64,000 nucleotides of DNA from Xiphydria camelus (Eukaryota > Arthropoda > Insecta > Hymenoptera > Xiphydriidae): contig OY783199.1 in assembly GCA_963678675.1 (NCBI GenBank), positions 12,762,708 through 12,826,707 on the forward strand. Reading direction: 5' to 3'. Positions 33,213 through 45,000 of the stretch are shown here, piece after piece. The notes under the pieces are model-generated. The model did not search any database and was not told the origin of the DNA. It saw only the letters and a list, made by a program, of their open reading frames with translations. The position numbers were made by a program, and so were the translations under genes. The first letter of the stretch is position 1; every line of letters starts with the position of its first letter.

Positions 33213-34020
33213 GGATTGAATAGTTACAGTGATTTCACTAGGGGAGGTGTGAGGGAAGGAGAGGTCATCGAGACTGATATTTTGGACGGCTTCTGTTACC
33301 ATGGTGTGAAAAAGGGCGAATTTGTCGCGGATAGGAAGCGGGGAACATTGTTCCTTGAGGGATTCTGCGAAGATATTTGCCTTGTCGCTGTCTACCGCGT
33401 AGGCGATACCGTCTTTTAGGAGAGGAGGGGAATAAGGCAGTCTATTCCTGAGGGACTTGATAACTTTCCAGCAACTTTTGGGGCTTGACTCGGCTATGGA
33501 TATATATTTATTGAAATTTTCGTTTCGAAAAGACTGGAGGGCGGCACTAAGGTCGCGTTTTATAGCGGTTAGATGGGGGCGGAGGGCGGGGTTGCCTGTG
33601 CGTTGCAGGTGCCTGCGAATTCTTCTCTTTTTGGCTATAAGAGCTCTAATTTCCGGTGGGAGACGGGTGTCGAGCGCGCGGAGGGAAATAGGGCTGCTTG
33701 CTAGGTCCATTTTGGATTTGATTTCATGGGTAAGCGAGTCAACGGCGGAGTCAATGTCCTGAGTGGTATCGAGATGAAAGCGGAGTGCCATCCAGTTTAT
33801 TTTTGTCTTACAATTAGTCAGGGTTTCGGAGGCGAGGTTACCTGGGATTTCGAGAAGGACTGGGTTGTGGTCGGAATTTAGTGCTGGGATAGTCCAAGGG
33901 TCTTTGATTAAAGTTAAGTTCTTTGAAATGAAAATGTCTAGAATATCGGGGTTTTTAGAACCTGGGAAGTGTGCTGCCGGCAATTGCTCGCCGGCCGTCT
34001 TATCTATCCCTTTGGCGGAT
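33213..34020 (-). pseudogene. LINE endonuclease end and linker
   Basis: Minus-strand frame: PDILDIFISKNLTLIKDPW and LNSDHNPVLLEIPG (the SDHNP box is the end of the LINE APE-type endonuclease), then a basic linker with PPEIRALIAKKRRIRRHLQ and SCWKVIKSLRNRLPYSPPLL, up to VTIQSL where the TTAA element breaks it. The upstream catalytic part of the endonuclease is missing. Confidence 0.8.
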
Positions 34021-34322
34021 CTTGCCGAAAGACGGGTTACCGTTAGCGTTACCGTTCTTCGGGTGACGTGTCCGTTCTGGCTACCTGCGCGCCCCTTGTG
34101 ACGCACTCCGACCCTTGAACCGTCGGTATACTAGCGCATGGCGACGCTGCACAGTAGGGTATTTGGTCGATCTGGGCGGCCAAAATTTGTTGTGTACTTA
34201 GAGACTCTGTAACTAACCTAATTAATCGATTTGTTGCATTTATAGTACTTAGTGACATTTTTGAACTATAAGAAATTAAGATTTTGTTATATTTACATAC
34301 GTTTCTTTACTCATTAAATAAA

Positions 34323-34600
34323 TAATATATCGTCGGCGAATAAACAATATCGCCTAAGTTGCATTTTTTCGGAAATCGAGATTTTATGTTTATTTGATAA
34401 ATAACCGTCCATATCTATCGTTCCATGTTGATAAAATAGAATCTTAACGAATAATTTGGCGCAAAATTGACTACTTATAATACCGCCTACGAATATTTGC
34501 GATAGATATGGGCGGTATTTATCGAATAAATATAAAATCTCGATTTCCGAAAAAATGCGACTTAGGCGGTTTTATTTATTCACCGATGTTCGCGCGCCAT
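34323..34600. mobile_element. Palindromic MITE
   Basis: Arms 34330-34415 and 34503-34590 share CATTTTTTCGGAAATCGAGA and related bases in inverted orientation. No coding capacity. Confidence 0.8.
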
Positions 34601-34613
34601 CCGATCAATGTTA

Positions 34614-34801
34614 GATCTCCGCGGGGTCGTAAATCCTGCGGACACTCGTTCGTGTCACAGCTATTGACCAATTATAGTCCTCGTAGCCAAGAAGGAAATT
34701 TTCAAGAAAATTCAACTCTTCATTAATACTTGCGCAATCTTGTTGTTGCATAATATCAAACAACTCCCTCCGAGTCCATACTCTAACGTTTGATGGACCT
34801 G
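34614..34801 (-). CDS. Terminal exon of an unidentified transposon gene
   Basis: On the minus strand a TTATTTTATTTCAG acceptor precedes an open frame: VWTRRELFDIMQQQDCASIN, then an LNFLENFLLGYEDYNWSIAV segment, ending YDPAEI and TAA. The composition and splice site look genuine. It lies within the 34152-35795 TIR element and probably was its last exon; upstream exons are not recognised. No family identified. Confidence 0.4.
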
Positions 34802-34872
34802 AAATAAAATAAATATAAAACATTAATAAAAGAAAAATAAGTTGTAAATAAATGCGATTTGTATCGATGATA

Positions 34873-35253
34873 TTGGGTTGATATAAAAGTTCGTCACGTT
34901 TTCATCAGTAGAAAGTGTTGAATCGAAAAACCAAAAAATTGTGTTGGTTGTGTTTTTTTAATGTTGTCGCGTACGAAAAAATATAAAAAATTTGGATGTA
35001 TACGGCGAGAGTGCCGTTAACGATTCCACATGCCGTAAATGGTTCAGAAGGTTTTGTGACAGAAATTGTAATATTTAACAAAATTAAAAAAACATAATCA
35101 AATAACACAATTTTCCTCCCACATATTCTCTGACATTCTCTTATTATTAAATAACACCAAAACTTCACACATGTGAAGTAGATAGCACTTTGGTTTTGCG
35201 ATTCAATGCCTTCTACTGATGAAAACGGGACGAACTTTTGCATGTGAACCCAA
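34873..35253. mobile_element. mariner MITE with helix-turn-helix remnant
   Basis: The TIRs start TTGGGTTSAYAT and continue AAAAGTTCGTCMCGTTTTCA (about 60 bp). TA duplications lie at 34871-34872 and 35254-35255. Inside, VYGESAVNDSTCRKWFRRF (about 34998-35060, plus strand) is the second helix-turn-helix of a mariner transposase. It is a 381-bp internally deleted mariner. Confidence 0.88.
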
Positions 35254-35795
35254 TATTTGTATACCATTATTTTCTAAAACCGGGCGAATCCGGGGCTACT
35301 TTTTCCAAAAATGGAATCTATAAGGTGTAGGCTTATTGCCACAACAAATAAATTTGCCGGGAAATGACGGGAAGTACAATTTTCAAGCCATAACTTAGAA
35401 ACATGCAACGAAAAAATAGCGGGAAAAGGTCATTTCTTAAAAGTTACTTATACAACAGTTAAAACTGATATTATCCTGAACGAAATATCTAACAAGTATA
35501 TATACACTTACCGCTTCACTAAAAGCCATAACTCTGTATTTCCACCACAGCTGAGAGCAAAATTATTCACTATTGAAAATATAGTTACACTGGAAACGTT
35601 TTCACAAATGCGTGCACTCGAAACAACGATCAAACGGCAACTTACCGTAAGGCTTTACTATCAGGCAGGGCGGCATAATAACGGTGGTACGTAATTCCTT
35701 AATGATTAGATTTTATCATACTACCGATTTTCCTACCTATTATGAATTCTACAAAAACGACTTTTGGCCGCCCAAATCGACCAAATACCCCACTG

Positions 35796-36468
35796 TGCGC
35801 TGTTGCAATCCACGCGTTACACAATCAGATTAAATTAGCTATCGTGAGTTTTGAGTATAATCAACTCTGATTCGTTGGGAAAGTGATGTACATAATAAAG
35901 AAGTTAACGATCTGTGCTAACTTTTTAAAGTAATGCAGAATTATTTTAAATCAGGTATATGCGAAATGATCCGCTCAGCAGGTTCATATGAGGTACATTT
36001 TTACAAATGATAAAATTATAATGGTGGACAGGATATTTATTGACCAACTTGAGAATCAGTTAATCGCTACTTATCCCATTAAGTAGTAAAATTTTGCAGT
36101 TTATCGACGAAATAAGTATCAGTAACTATTGCTTTGTGTATGCTGGCTGGAATATCTTCCAATTACAAAAATCAATATGATATAATTCGTGAATATATAG
36201 CACATATTATATGAAGGGGTCAGAAGCAAAAGTGCCTAAGTGACATTTTTGGTGAAAATGACCTAAGTACAGATTCGTGTTCTCAGTGTTCGGTTCTGTT
36301 TGGTGCCAAAGTTACCCAATTGAAAATTGTAAGGTAGCGCCATCTTTTAACGGGTAGAAAAAGTCATATAAATGAACTGCTTCAATACGCACCGAACTTT
36401 GGAGGCTGTTTCTTCAGAGAATAAACATTTTGTTACTTAGGCACTTATACAGTAACATTCCTAGGATA
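35796..36468. other. Unassigned intronic sequence
   Basis: AT-rich, with no TIRs, tandem units or coding signal that I can support. Confidence 0.4.
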
Positions 36469-36645
36469 GGGTACTTGAGGAACGTGTGAGTGCGAGTGAG
36501 AACACACGGTGACGGCATAAGAGCCTCTCTGTTGCACGCAAGTCTCTATCCTTCTTGAACTTGTCGAGAGAATTGCGTGCAACAAAGATACTCTTTGCCG
36601 TCACCGTGTGTTCTCACTTGCAGTCACACGTTCGCTAAGTACCCC
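36469..36645. mobile_element. Short palindromic MITE
   Basis: GGTACTTGAGGAACGTGTGA at the left and TCACACGTTCGCTAAGTACC at the right, with GAGAACACACGGTGACGGCA and TTGCACGCAA also inverted. About 175 bp. Confidence 0.85.
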
Positions 36646-36831
36646 GTCTTTGTACTGTCTCCGTAGAGACTCTGTGAACTCTTACGTACCACTCAACTAC
36701 GATTGCCTCTATCCAAATTCCTCGTATGAATCCATGGCGGACAGACGCCCTGCTCACGCGTATACGAAGATGACAACGACGACTATAATGACGTTTTTTA
36801 AAGTTTAGCACCGCTCGTCTTTGGAGAGATA

Positions 36832-37218
36832 GGGTGACTTCGCCGGTTTTCGACCAGATTACATTAGTTTGGTTTTTAACAATGTGCAAGTCCAACATAT
36901 ACGCAACTGTTTAAACTAAAACATTTACATATTGAATCTACAGGAACTATAGAATTGGCCTAAATGTTAAAAATGTATCTAAATTTTTCTGAAAATTAAA
37001 AAAATATATATATTATAAAAAATGCTGTTTTTACCCATTTTCGACCACCCATTTCCTAAGGTTAGTTTTAAACCGCAAGGGGGTGCCACCTCTTATAAGT
37101 GTAGCAGAATGGTGGATTTATGCAGTAGCGTTGTCAAAAATATTAAAAATGCGGTGATATTCTTATTTTCAAATCTGGTCGAAAACAGGGTGCGGTCGGC
37201 TAACCGGCGAAGTCACCC
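36832..37218. mobile_element. TA-flanked MITE with GGGTGACTTCGCCGGT ends
   Basis: The 16-bp inverted ends GGGTGACTTCGCCGGT are flanked by TA (36830-36831 and 37219-37220). The subterminal CGACCAGATT word is also inverted. TA duplication suggests a Tc1/mariner-superfamily helper. Confidence 0.85.
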
Positions 37219-38428
37219 TATATAGGCTCGATTGAAATCGCTGGCCCCAGATTATTTGTGATATTAATTTCATAATTCGAAACGTCTTAGTTACTGAGAA
37301 ATGGAGACTTCATTACAGGTACGAACTATATGCGAAGTAAATATAGCCTCTCTCTTGGAGTCTTGCGGTAGGCGCTTCGTTTTTCTTATGCTGCGTTTAC
37401 AAGCTGCTCACTTCCGCGGTAGTGAGCAGGAAAGTGGGCAGCGCGTCTGTAAGCGGGTCGCTCGCACTACTCATGCCCACTGCCACTTAGTCCAGTAAAA
37501 ATCCTTTTGAAATCGATGTTTCGAGCCTCAAAGCTGAAAATTTGGTCAAAGGTCCATTTTGGGTAGCTGAAAGCAGGGGTGAAGTTAAAAAAGTTCTATA
37601 TCCCCGAGGATTTATGAAAAACAATAAAAACTACCCAAAAAAATGGGTTCTACGAAAATAACTCGAAAACTAAGCGAGATATCGAAAAAAGTGTAAAGTA
37701 AAAGTTGTAGAGCTTAAAATTCTCTATAAAAAATGTTCTTCACAGTTTACCCCCACACCCCACGGTTTACCCTCTAGAACCGCGCGAACATTAGAAGTGG
37801 AAAAAAAATCATAAAACATAGAAAATTTAACATTTTTGAATGCTTTTTATTTTAAATTGTTTAAGAAATTCTCTTTTTAAATAAAATGATGTTTTTTTTT
37901 CACTCAATTGTTTAAAAACTGCCAAGTAAAATCAACGCTATCTCTCGATATATTGAATGATTTTTTCTTCTTAGTGTTCCATAATTTTGTTAGTTAAATT
38001 CCCTACACATTACACTTGGGTCATTCTTCTGTAATTGTCGTAAGTTTTTAAATAACTCCGTTTGGAAAATTGCTTTGGCAACCTTGGTGCGTCCGGAGAA
38101 CCACTGGTCGCCTTCTTCTTTCCCCCCCATGGTGGTGGGACCCGAGACCGTTACCCTCTTCTGGGTCTCGTTCTCCTCCGTTTAAACTTCCCTAACCTCG
38201 GCCGCTTTCGCACAGCAAAATATATGAGTCGTATATTTTCAAAACTCACTCTTTGCTGGTAATGTCGTTTCGAGATATTTACAGAAAACTGTTTGAAAGC
38301 ATTCTAAGTTTACGGGAGTGTTAAAAATGTATCACTAGATTACACTACAAAACCTTAATCACTTGACAATAGTTTCAAAAATCATTGGTTAGTGAAACAG
38401 TCATAATTTACAATCTGTAAATAGTAAA
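37219..38428. other. Unassigned intronic sequence
   Basis: A GC-richer block at 37360-37500 has short inverted words (CTGCTCACTTCC and GTGAGCAGGAAAGTGGGCAG); a second lies at 38090-38210. No coding frame with recognisable motifs. Confidence 0.4.
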
Positions 38429-38483
38429 GAGTTACTTTTGCACCTAAGTAAATCATTGAGTTAGTTTTGCACCCGATATGATG
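38429..38483 (+). repeat. Left direct end motif of the GGQNKN-family gene unit
   Basis: GAGTTACTTTTGCAC and GAGTTAGTTTTGCAC, 28 bases apart. The same pair in the same orientation lies at 40675-40726, on the other side of the gene. Confidence 0.75.
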
Positions 38484-38617
38484 TAACGAATAGTGAAAAT
38501 AAAAAAAATGTTTGTATGAACAACTGAGAATAACTTTATTAAGAATATACAAAAAATAAATATTATATTCTTTTAATCGTGACTCCGCACATGGACCGGC
38601 CTTTACCAATCTAGAAA

Positions 38618-40516
38618 TTAAATTTCGAAGTCGCCATACGCTGGATTCCTGCATTCTTCACCTTCCAAAGCCACCTCATCATCATCACTGTTGTTTTCGA
38701 GATTATCTTCGGTTGATGGATATAAGACTTTTTTATACAATACAAGCTCCTGCTTGTCCTGCCAGTTATCACCGAAGTGAGCAGTCAACAACTTATCAAT
38801 TGAAGATTTATCTCCTTTTAGAGTTTTTCCATAAGGAAGAAGTTTCGGTGAAAGTAAGGAGACGTTCTTGCCTCTTTTGCATACCCCTTTAAATACTCCA
38901 ACATCAGCACAATAGTTAGTTTCTCCGCGTATTTGAACATTGACGTTTCCTTGTCTGGTAAGAATAAACCTTTTGCTTTTGTTGAATGCAAAATGCCATC
39001 CCCCAGGTTTTTTAAAAACTTCAGACGTTACACCCCTCCAGTCAAAAAGACTCCATTCGTCAGTTCTTCTGACAGTTGCGTATTTTTCTATCACTTCTTC
39101 GTATTGCTGAAGAGTAACAATAACAGTTTCTTTCTTCAAATATCTTTCCACAAGACCAAAAACTCGATCTGGTGGCATGTAAGAATGGCCCACCATTGGA
39201 AAGATGAATTCGAGCGTTTCGATGGTTTTAGGTGCATCTTTAAGGAGCCATGAGGAAAGCATGGCCATAATAATTGTATTTTTATTTTGCCCCCCGCAAC
39301 CATCTGCAAACAAGCGTACTTTTGTTGTACCTTCAATGAAGTCAAATCTCTTCAAAAGATGATACATTGCGGAGGATATTGTATTAGAATCCTTGGGTGC
39401 ATCCGTTTCTAACCAAACATAGGAAAACACATAAGGAGGACTTAAATTTGACCTTTGTTTATCGCCGTGTCTAGCTACAACAGCTAGGTGATTAAAATTT
39501 AATTGTTGGCTAAAGTAACAAGCTTGGTCTGGTAATTTTGGCAAGGCCAAATTTTTTTGACAGTCAAAAGAAAAATTTTGTACACATGGATCTTCAGTTT
39601 TCAGTAATTTATAAAAAGCTTTGGCCTTTAATTTATGTATTCTTTGTTCAACCATATGTGTCTTTCTGTCGTTTTCGACTTCAATGGTTTTCAACATTTC
39701 AGCGGACCTTAAGCAGGTAGAGCATACGTCACTCTTGGGAGAGCCAAAACCCAAATTATAGTTTTTTTTCACGTAATCACTGAAGTAGCTCAATCTTACG
39801 CAGTTCTCTTGAATCTTTGATAGATACATTCCATATAATTTTTTAAAATTTAATTCACATGGTAAATACCGGCGCTCAGAGGATTTACTTCTACAGTAAT
39901 GTGACTCTACACATGTTAGTGATTCCATGAACTGCTTAATCTGATTTTTCTTATCATTATTCTTGTTTCCCACCCGATCACCACCTCTTCTTTCTTTTGG
40001 AATTTCGTTCTTTATCACAAAGTTTTTAACTATTCTTTCAATTCGAAACCGACTTATACCAGTTATTCTCAAGAACGCATTTTTGCATACACGTACAAAG
40101 TTGCCCTTGTCATCAGGAATATTGTATTCAATCGAGACTTGGCTATTTCTTCTTTTATTTCTATTTGTTCTTTTTGGATTTTTCCCAGTGCAGCATTTAA
40201 GAATAAATGTATCTTGTTTAACTTTATCTGCTGAAGAGTACAGAATTTCATGGAAACGTTTTACTTGCTGCATCTTTAAAGTTGAACAAAAGTATGGCAA
40301 TCCAGGTTTCCCACTGTGTCCACAATTCGGAAATAGAGGTAATTGTTTAGCGCTATATCTATAAAATAAAAGAAATACTTACTTAGGTGTTTAACAAAAT
40401 TTGGTCGTTTATTCAGTTTACCTTGCAATTTTTAGCTTTTCCCTTTTAGACTGTTTTCGGATTTTCTTTCTACCTTTTCCAGGAGGACAGGAAACAATAT
40501 TTTGTTCTGCATCCAT
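38618..40516 (-). CDS. Intact spliced GGQNKN-family (DUF7869-like) gene, 611 aa
   Basis: Two exons on the minus strand: 40516-40422 (ATG, MDAEQNIVSCPPGKGRKKIR) and 40358-38618, joined across a 63-bp GT-AG intron (GTAAAC to TTTTATAG) in exact phase. N-terminus basic; then ERRGGDRVGNKNNDKK, SPKSDVCSTCLRS (CxxC), SFDCQKNLALPKLP, VRLFADGCGGQNKNTIIMA and FPMVGHSYMPPDRVFGLVER; an acidic tail ends it. The ADGCGGQNKN box with its Asp and the GHS-DR box are hallmarks of a large insect repeat family that I recall as DUF7869, probably a transposase with an RNase H-like fold. No lesion. Paralogues are at 43244 and 55749. The function is inferred, not shown. Confidence 0.8.
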
Positions 40517-40670
40517 TTCAGAACTTTAATATTTAATTTAATTTAATTATAAAACACAATTAAACAAGACAATGAAATCGGCGCACTAGACTAACCCAAC
40601 GAAACAAACGAATAACGGAAGCAGCTTATATGGTGACGTGACAATATGTTGACATTTTAATAGGCTGAGA

Positions 40671-40728
40671 GTAAAGAGTGACTTTTGCATCCAAATATTG
40701 AAACCAACGAGTGAGTTTTGCATTCAAC
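40671..40728 (+). repeat. Right direct end motif of the GGQNKN-family gene unit
   Basis: GAGTGACTTTTGCAT and GAGTGAGTTTTGCAT, 35 bases apart, the same orientation as the pair at 38429-38483, and lying upstream of the gene's start. No inverted counterpart is seen. Confidence 0.75.
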
Positions 40729-40824
40729 CTTATATTTTCAAATCACATTGCTATTCAAAGAGCGGATTTTACACCTGGAAAATATGCTATGAATGTTCCT
40801 CGGCATATTCTGAGACAGATGGCG

Positions 40825-40838
40825 TATATAAATGAATG

Positions 40839-40871
<33 letters not shown>

Positions 40872-41215
40872 ATGTCTCTTATGCCTTCCTAAACCGTTCA
40901 TCTGATTGCGATGAAACTTTGCGGAATAGTTGGACGCATGCCCGCGAAGTTTCTGAGTTAGTAAATCTTATACAGGGTGCTCCCCTGATTACCCGGTACG
41001 GCTGATTACTCCAAATAAAAAAATAAAAAACATTGTCTATTCGCTGGCCTTAAGATAAATTAATAAAGGAAATATACTTTCCAATTTAAATTAAATACAT
41101 GTGTTTTTTTAGCGTAGCATGGCTCCCTACCTATAGATATCTGCTAAACATTCGTCAAATGACGGCCAAAATCAATCCACAATCTACCCGTGCGAAGCCG
41201 GGACGGGCTGCTAGT
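40825..41215 (+). mobile_element. Helentron/DINE-1-type non-autonomous element
   Basis: Starts TATATAAATGAATGCTTGTC followed by a (TCTG)n run and CCGTTCATCT-GATTGCGATGAAACTTTG. Ends with the GC hairpin around CGTGCGAAGCCGGGACGGGC and CTAGT at 41211-41215. These ends match rolling-circle Helentron-associated elements. A 5-prime-only copy lies at 61775-61915. Confidence 0.82.
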
Positions 41216-41499
41216 TCTATTATAAAATCCTATACTACATTCTTGGTCATGAGCAATCGAGGCACTACCGCGATGCTTACACGCAGCACGAATTTTAAAT
41301 CTATATACACGTAATATATGTATGTACATATAAATCGAAATTAAATCAAATTTTTTCTTTCAAAAATTAATTAAGGATAGAATCAAGAAAATTGAAACTT
41401 TTGTGAAACTAATTTGTCGCGCATGTAAGGAACGTTGGAGTTAAATTTTATAAAAATAATCGAAGAAAATTGTTCGAAAAATATGTTTCAAATTTAATA

Positions 41500-42002
41500 C
41501 TAGAGAAAATCGATGTCCATAAATTCGTCGTCCTGAAACCCAGCTTCCGCTTCCTCTTCTGGCACTTCTGAGTTTCCTGCTTCACCCATTTCCACGTCTT
41601 CTATCTCGATATTGATATCAATATTAACGCCTTCTGGCTCATTAGCCTCCATGGGAATATCTATTTTCGTATTTTTGCAAATGTCGCCATTTCAATTTTT
41701 ACAAAACTGACTGCAACGTAGTCCACCTTTCTTGCAGGTACATCGTGACGTTGCGCAATCGCCTTTGCAACCAAAGAATACCTGCAACATTATTTACATT
41801 AGTATTAGTATTATATATTAGTATACATTGTTAGTATTTAAAAAAGGAACTACATTCCAGGTTCAAATAATCAACTTACTTTCTCAAGTAATTCTTTTGG
41901 AGCCAGTAGTTGTTGCTCATCAATCATAACTGGAAGGAGCATTAAATTGGTTCTGCGCCAGCCCCAATCCGTTGGGTTTAAGTCGTGTCCAAGCCACAAT
42001 TG
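41500..42002 (-). pseudogene. CXC-domain transposon gene relic, 3-prime part
   Basis: Minus strand. The upstream exon (to 41880) reads LWLGHDLNPTDWGWRRTNLM and ends LLEK before GTAAGT. After a 98-bp intron (41782-41879) the last exon reads VFFGCKGDCATSRCTCKKGG, then LRCSQFCKN, a TSO1/tesmin-like CXC cluster, and an acidic tail ending at a TAG at 41500. A TGA at 41692-41694 stands where a cluster Cys is expected. The NPTDWGW plus CXC combination is common in insect repeat proteins. The upstream part was separated by a 5.2-kb insertion and lies at 47244-47381. Confidence 0.72.
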
Positions 42003-45000
42003 AGGCTCCCGATAGAACCGGTCGAGCGGTCGAAAACGCTTAAAAGTATTGTCCACTTCAGAAAAGTGGCTGATGGAAAAAAAGTTGAGAAATATAAAAA
42101 TATAAAAATACGTACTTATAGAGGGCACAAATACGCATATTTTAGTGTAATTTTACTTTTCTAACTTTTGTGGTTTTTAAGAAAAAAATTAAAAACTGTT
42201 GAATTTCGATCGCTCAAAATCGACGATTTTCAGTCTACTTTTAAAACATACATCGCCATATCTCGAAAAATTATGTACGAAACGTCACAATTTTTTTTTT
42301 TCGAACTTATTACACCTAAGCGATGCCAACAAATTAACAAGCACCGCGAGAAAGATTCATTGTTTAGAAATAATCACTGTATAATTATTTAACAAAAAAA
42401 TCGAAGTTTCAAAATTTTCGACCAGTGGGAAACATTTTTCTATTTATTCTTACGACAAAGTGTAAGCGAGAAAGTTGTAGATAGATGTTTTATGAAGTTT
42501 TCTACGAAAAATAGGGAAGATTTAGTGACATTTCGCGGGTTTTACGATAGTTCATGTATAAAGCGCGCGATCCGCGTTCGCTCGATTCTCGCGCTCTGCG
42601 CTGCAACAGCGCTGGAATTCAATACCGTCTTGCCGGCAAAGCAAGACGACACATGTATTTTACATCGCCAAAAATAAATCATTTCAAATTTTGATTTGAA
42701 TAATCTAGGTGCGCTTGCGTAAATATTGTATTTAGACATAATATTCAATCTTTTTGATAATAGGAACGATACATATTGTACAAAATGTCGATATAACATA
42801 ATATTCGTACTATTGAATTTTCGAAATAATTTGGCAATATGTTTATGGGTTTTGTAGTATTACAAGATGAAATCAGGCATTCTGAAGAACTCATGTTAAT
42901 TTTTTCTATTTGACTTGATACAAATATACAAATAGTTCATAAAAACATTCATGGTACATATATTTATCTAAATATATGTAATTTAGCTAAAATTTCAGCG
43001 TTTTACACCAGTAATTCTGAAGCTTATCATCGCTAAACTGTATATACACTAAACCTTATTATCAACCTCGTATTACTAGATAATTCTATATTACTATGAT
43101 ACATGAATCGCCGTTTCTTCGAAAATTTGTTTCTTAACAAGTCGAGTTACTTCAGTAAAATAATGAGGATTGTAGAAATTGAAATAGAAATCGAATTGAA
43201 CTAATTAAAATTGTATTGTTCAAATGAAAATAAACAATTACGATTAAAAAGCACTTTTAATACAAATGCACGATAATGCAATACAAAATAATTTTTCGAT
43301 AATTGTGTTGATTTCGAAAAGTACAATTATTTTTATAATTATCCTTTTTTTATATTGTATAATAAAACATTGTACACAGACAAACAAACACACATCCTTC
43401 CGCCTTTCACAAACAAAGTTATCAATAGAAGATTCGATCGGTTTAACGTTTTTTTGTAGTCTGTTTTTTCGCAGTTTTAGTACCTTTTTTTGTTTTTTGT
43501 TTTTTCTGTCATTTTCTGGGTTTTCATTTTCAATATTCAATACTTTTTCATTTTTTGCGTTTTTGGAAATTTTGTTCCTCGACGGAACTTTGACGTGCTC
43601 AAACATGGAAGTGTAAAATGCTTTGTGTTTTTCTGATACATATCTCAATAATGAATTTACATCTTTTATTTTTTCGGCAGTGATTCCAACACATTCAGCT
43701 AGTAATGCTTTTTGAAGTAGATCATTAAACGTGATTGATGAATGAATGAAATACTCAGTGTGATGGTTGTCGTAATTCTCGAAAATATTTACTTGACCAT
43801 TCGGGTAATAAACTATTTTTACTGCTTTGCTTATTTTCAGATTTTTGGGAATAGCACATCCTTCTTTCAGTTGCGGTTCAAAATCTAAAATGGTACATTC
43901 TTGTTCATTTATAACAATAAATGGATCGTTTCTGCAATTTCTGATAATTTCGCAATATTCATCCGCTGTTTCAATGACTTCTTGGAGTGCTTTTCTTGGG
44001 CCGTACATGCCAAAGTTACGGTCACCTTGGTAATATGAATGCCCGCGAACTGGGAACAAATGTTGAATTTCTAATTGCAAATACTTTGACAATAGAGAAA
44101 AGAAAGCTAAAACATAATGGTTTTTGTTTTGACCACCGCACGAATCAGAGAAAAGATATATTTTATTGAAACATCCTTCAAGGGCAATTTCCCTGTTAAT
44201 AGTATCGAAAACAAGGTTACAAACTGTATTACCTCCCTTTTTACAATAGCCTTCCATGAACGTAAACATGTAACTGCGATTGTAAGGATTGAAAATATGT
44301 ACATTGAATACATGAAGCCATAATAATCTTTTGTAAAATTGGTCGGAAACAGGAATTTTTGGTAGAGGGAGATTCTGACCGAAATCGAATTCGAGTCGCA
44401 AAACTCCTCCTTCAGATAACATTTGTTTTTTCATTTCGGAATAAAGTTTAACGTTTTCTTTGTGCTGAATAACATCTTCACTTGGATTTGTGTTTCTTTC
44501 ATTTTCAAAGCAGAAGTTACAAACATCCGATCTTGGTTTCGAAAAAGTAAAATTGACATTTTCATTAAAATATTTACTATAAGTTGTAATATCTAAGGGA
44601 GACTCTGTCGTTCCTGTAACACTACAGTAATAGTCCACAAAAAGCTCGTATAATTTAGTGATAGTTAAATCAGGATGATATATCAAAGTACTTTAAAGAT
44701 GAACTTTCCCGCTTATAATGAGACTTTGAATGAGGAATTAACTCGCAATGCAGTTGTATTAATTCTTTCATTGAATTTGTCAAGATAACTACATGATTTC
44801 CATGTCTTCCTCGATTATCACCAAGAGAGTTGTTGCTCAATAATTTACCACGCACTGCTTCAAATCTTGATTTATGAACTTGGTATAATTGACACAAAAA
44901 ATTTCGACAAACGATCCAATTTCTGGTCTGACAATGAAAATGATAGTCCTACAAAATGACTGGCTTATTAGGATTTCTTCTTTCCCCTTTTGGCAACTTT

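Larger units (their letters stand above)
30128..34105 (-). mobile_element. Jockey-clade LINE, 5-prime truncated and interrupted
   Basis: On the minus strand: part of an apurinic-type endonuclease domain, a linker, reverse transcriptase, a 3-prime UTR with a GAGGAGGGG hairpin (30159-30168 with 30226-30235) and a poly(A) tail (T run at 30128-30146). The reading frame is split at TTAA by a 1.5-kb element (31690-33208). There is no ORF1 and no complete endonuclease, so the 5-prime part is missing. Confidence 0.85.
34152..35795. mobile_element. TIR transposon with CAGTRGGGTATTTGG ends
   Basis: CAGTAGGGTATTTGGTCGAT (34152) and CAGTGGGGTATTTGGTCGAT (inverted, ending 35795) continue to TGGGCGGCCAAAA in both. 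CAGTG-type ends recall hAT elements, but no clean 8-bp duplication is seen. Inside are a terminal exon on the minus strand, a palindromic MITE (34323-34600) and a mariner MITE (34873-35253). Confidence 0.7.

Noticed and set aside
33111..34106. A single 331-aa protein spanning this region
   Set aside because: Its last 35 residues read into the inserted TTAA element and its first part is not LINE-like; only 33213-34020 is real LINE coding.
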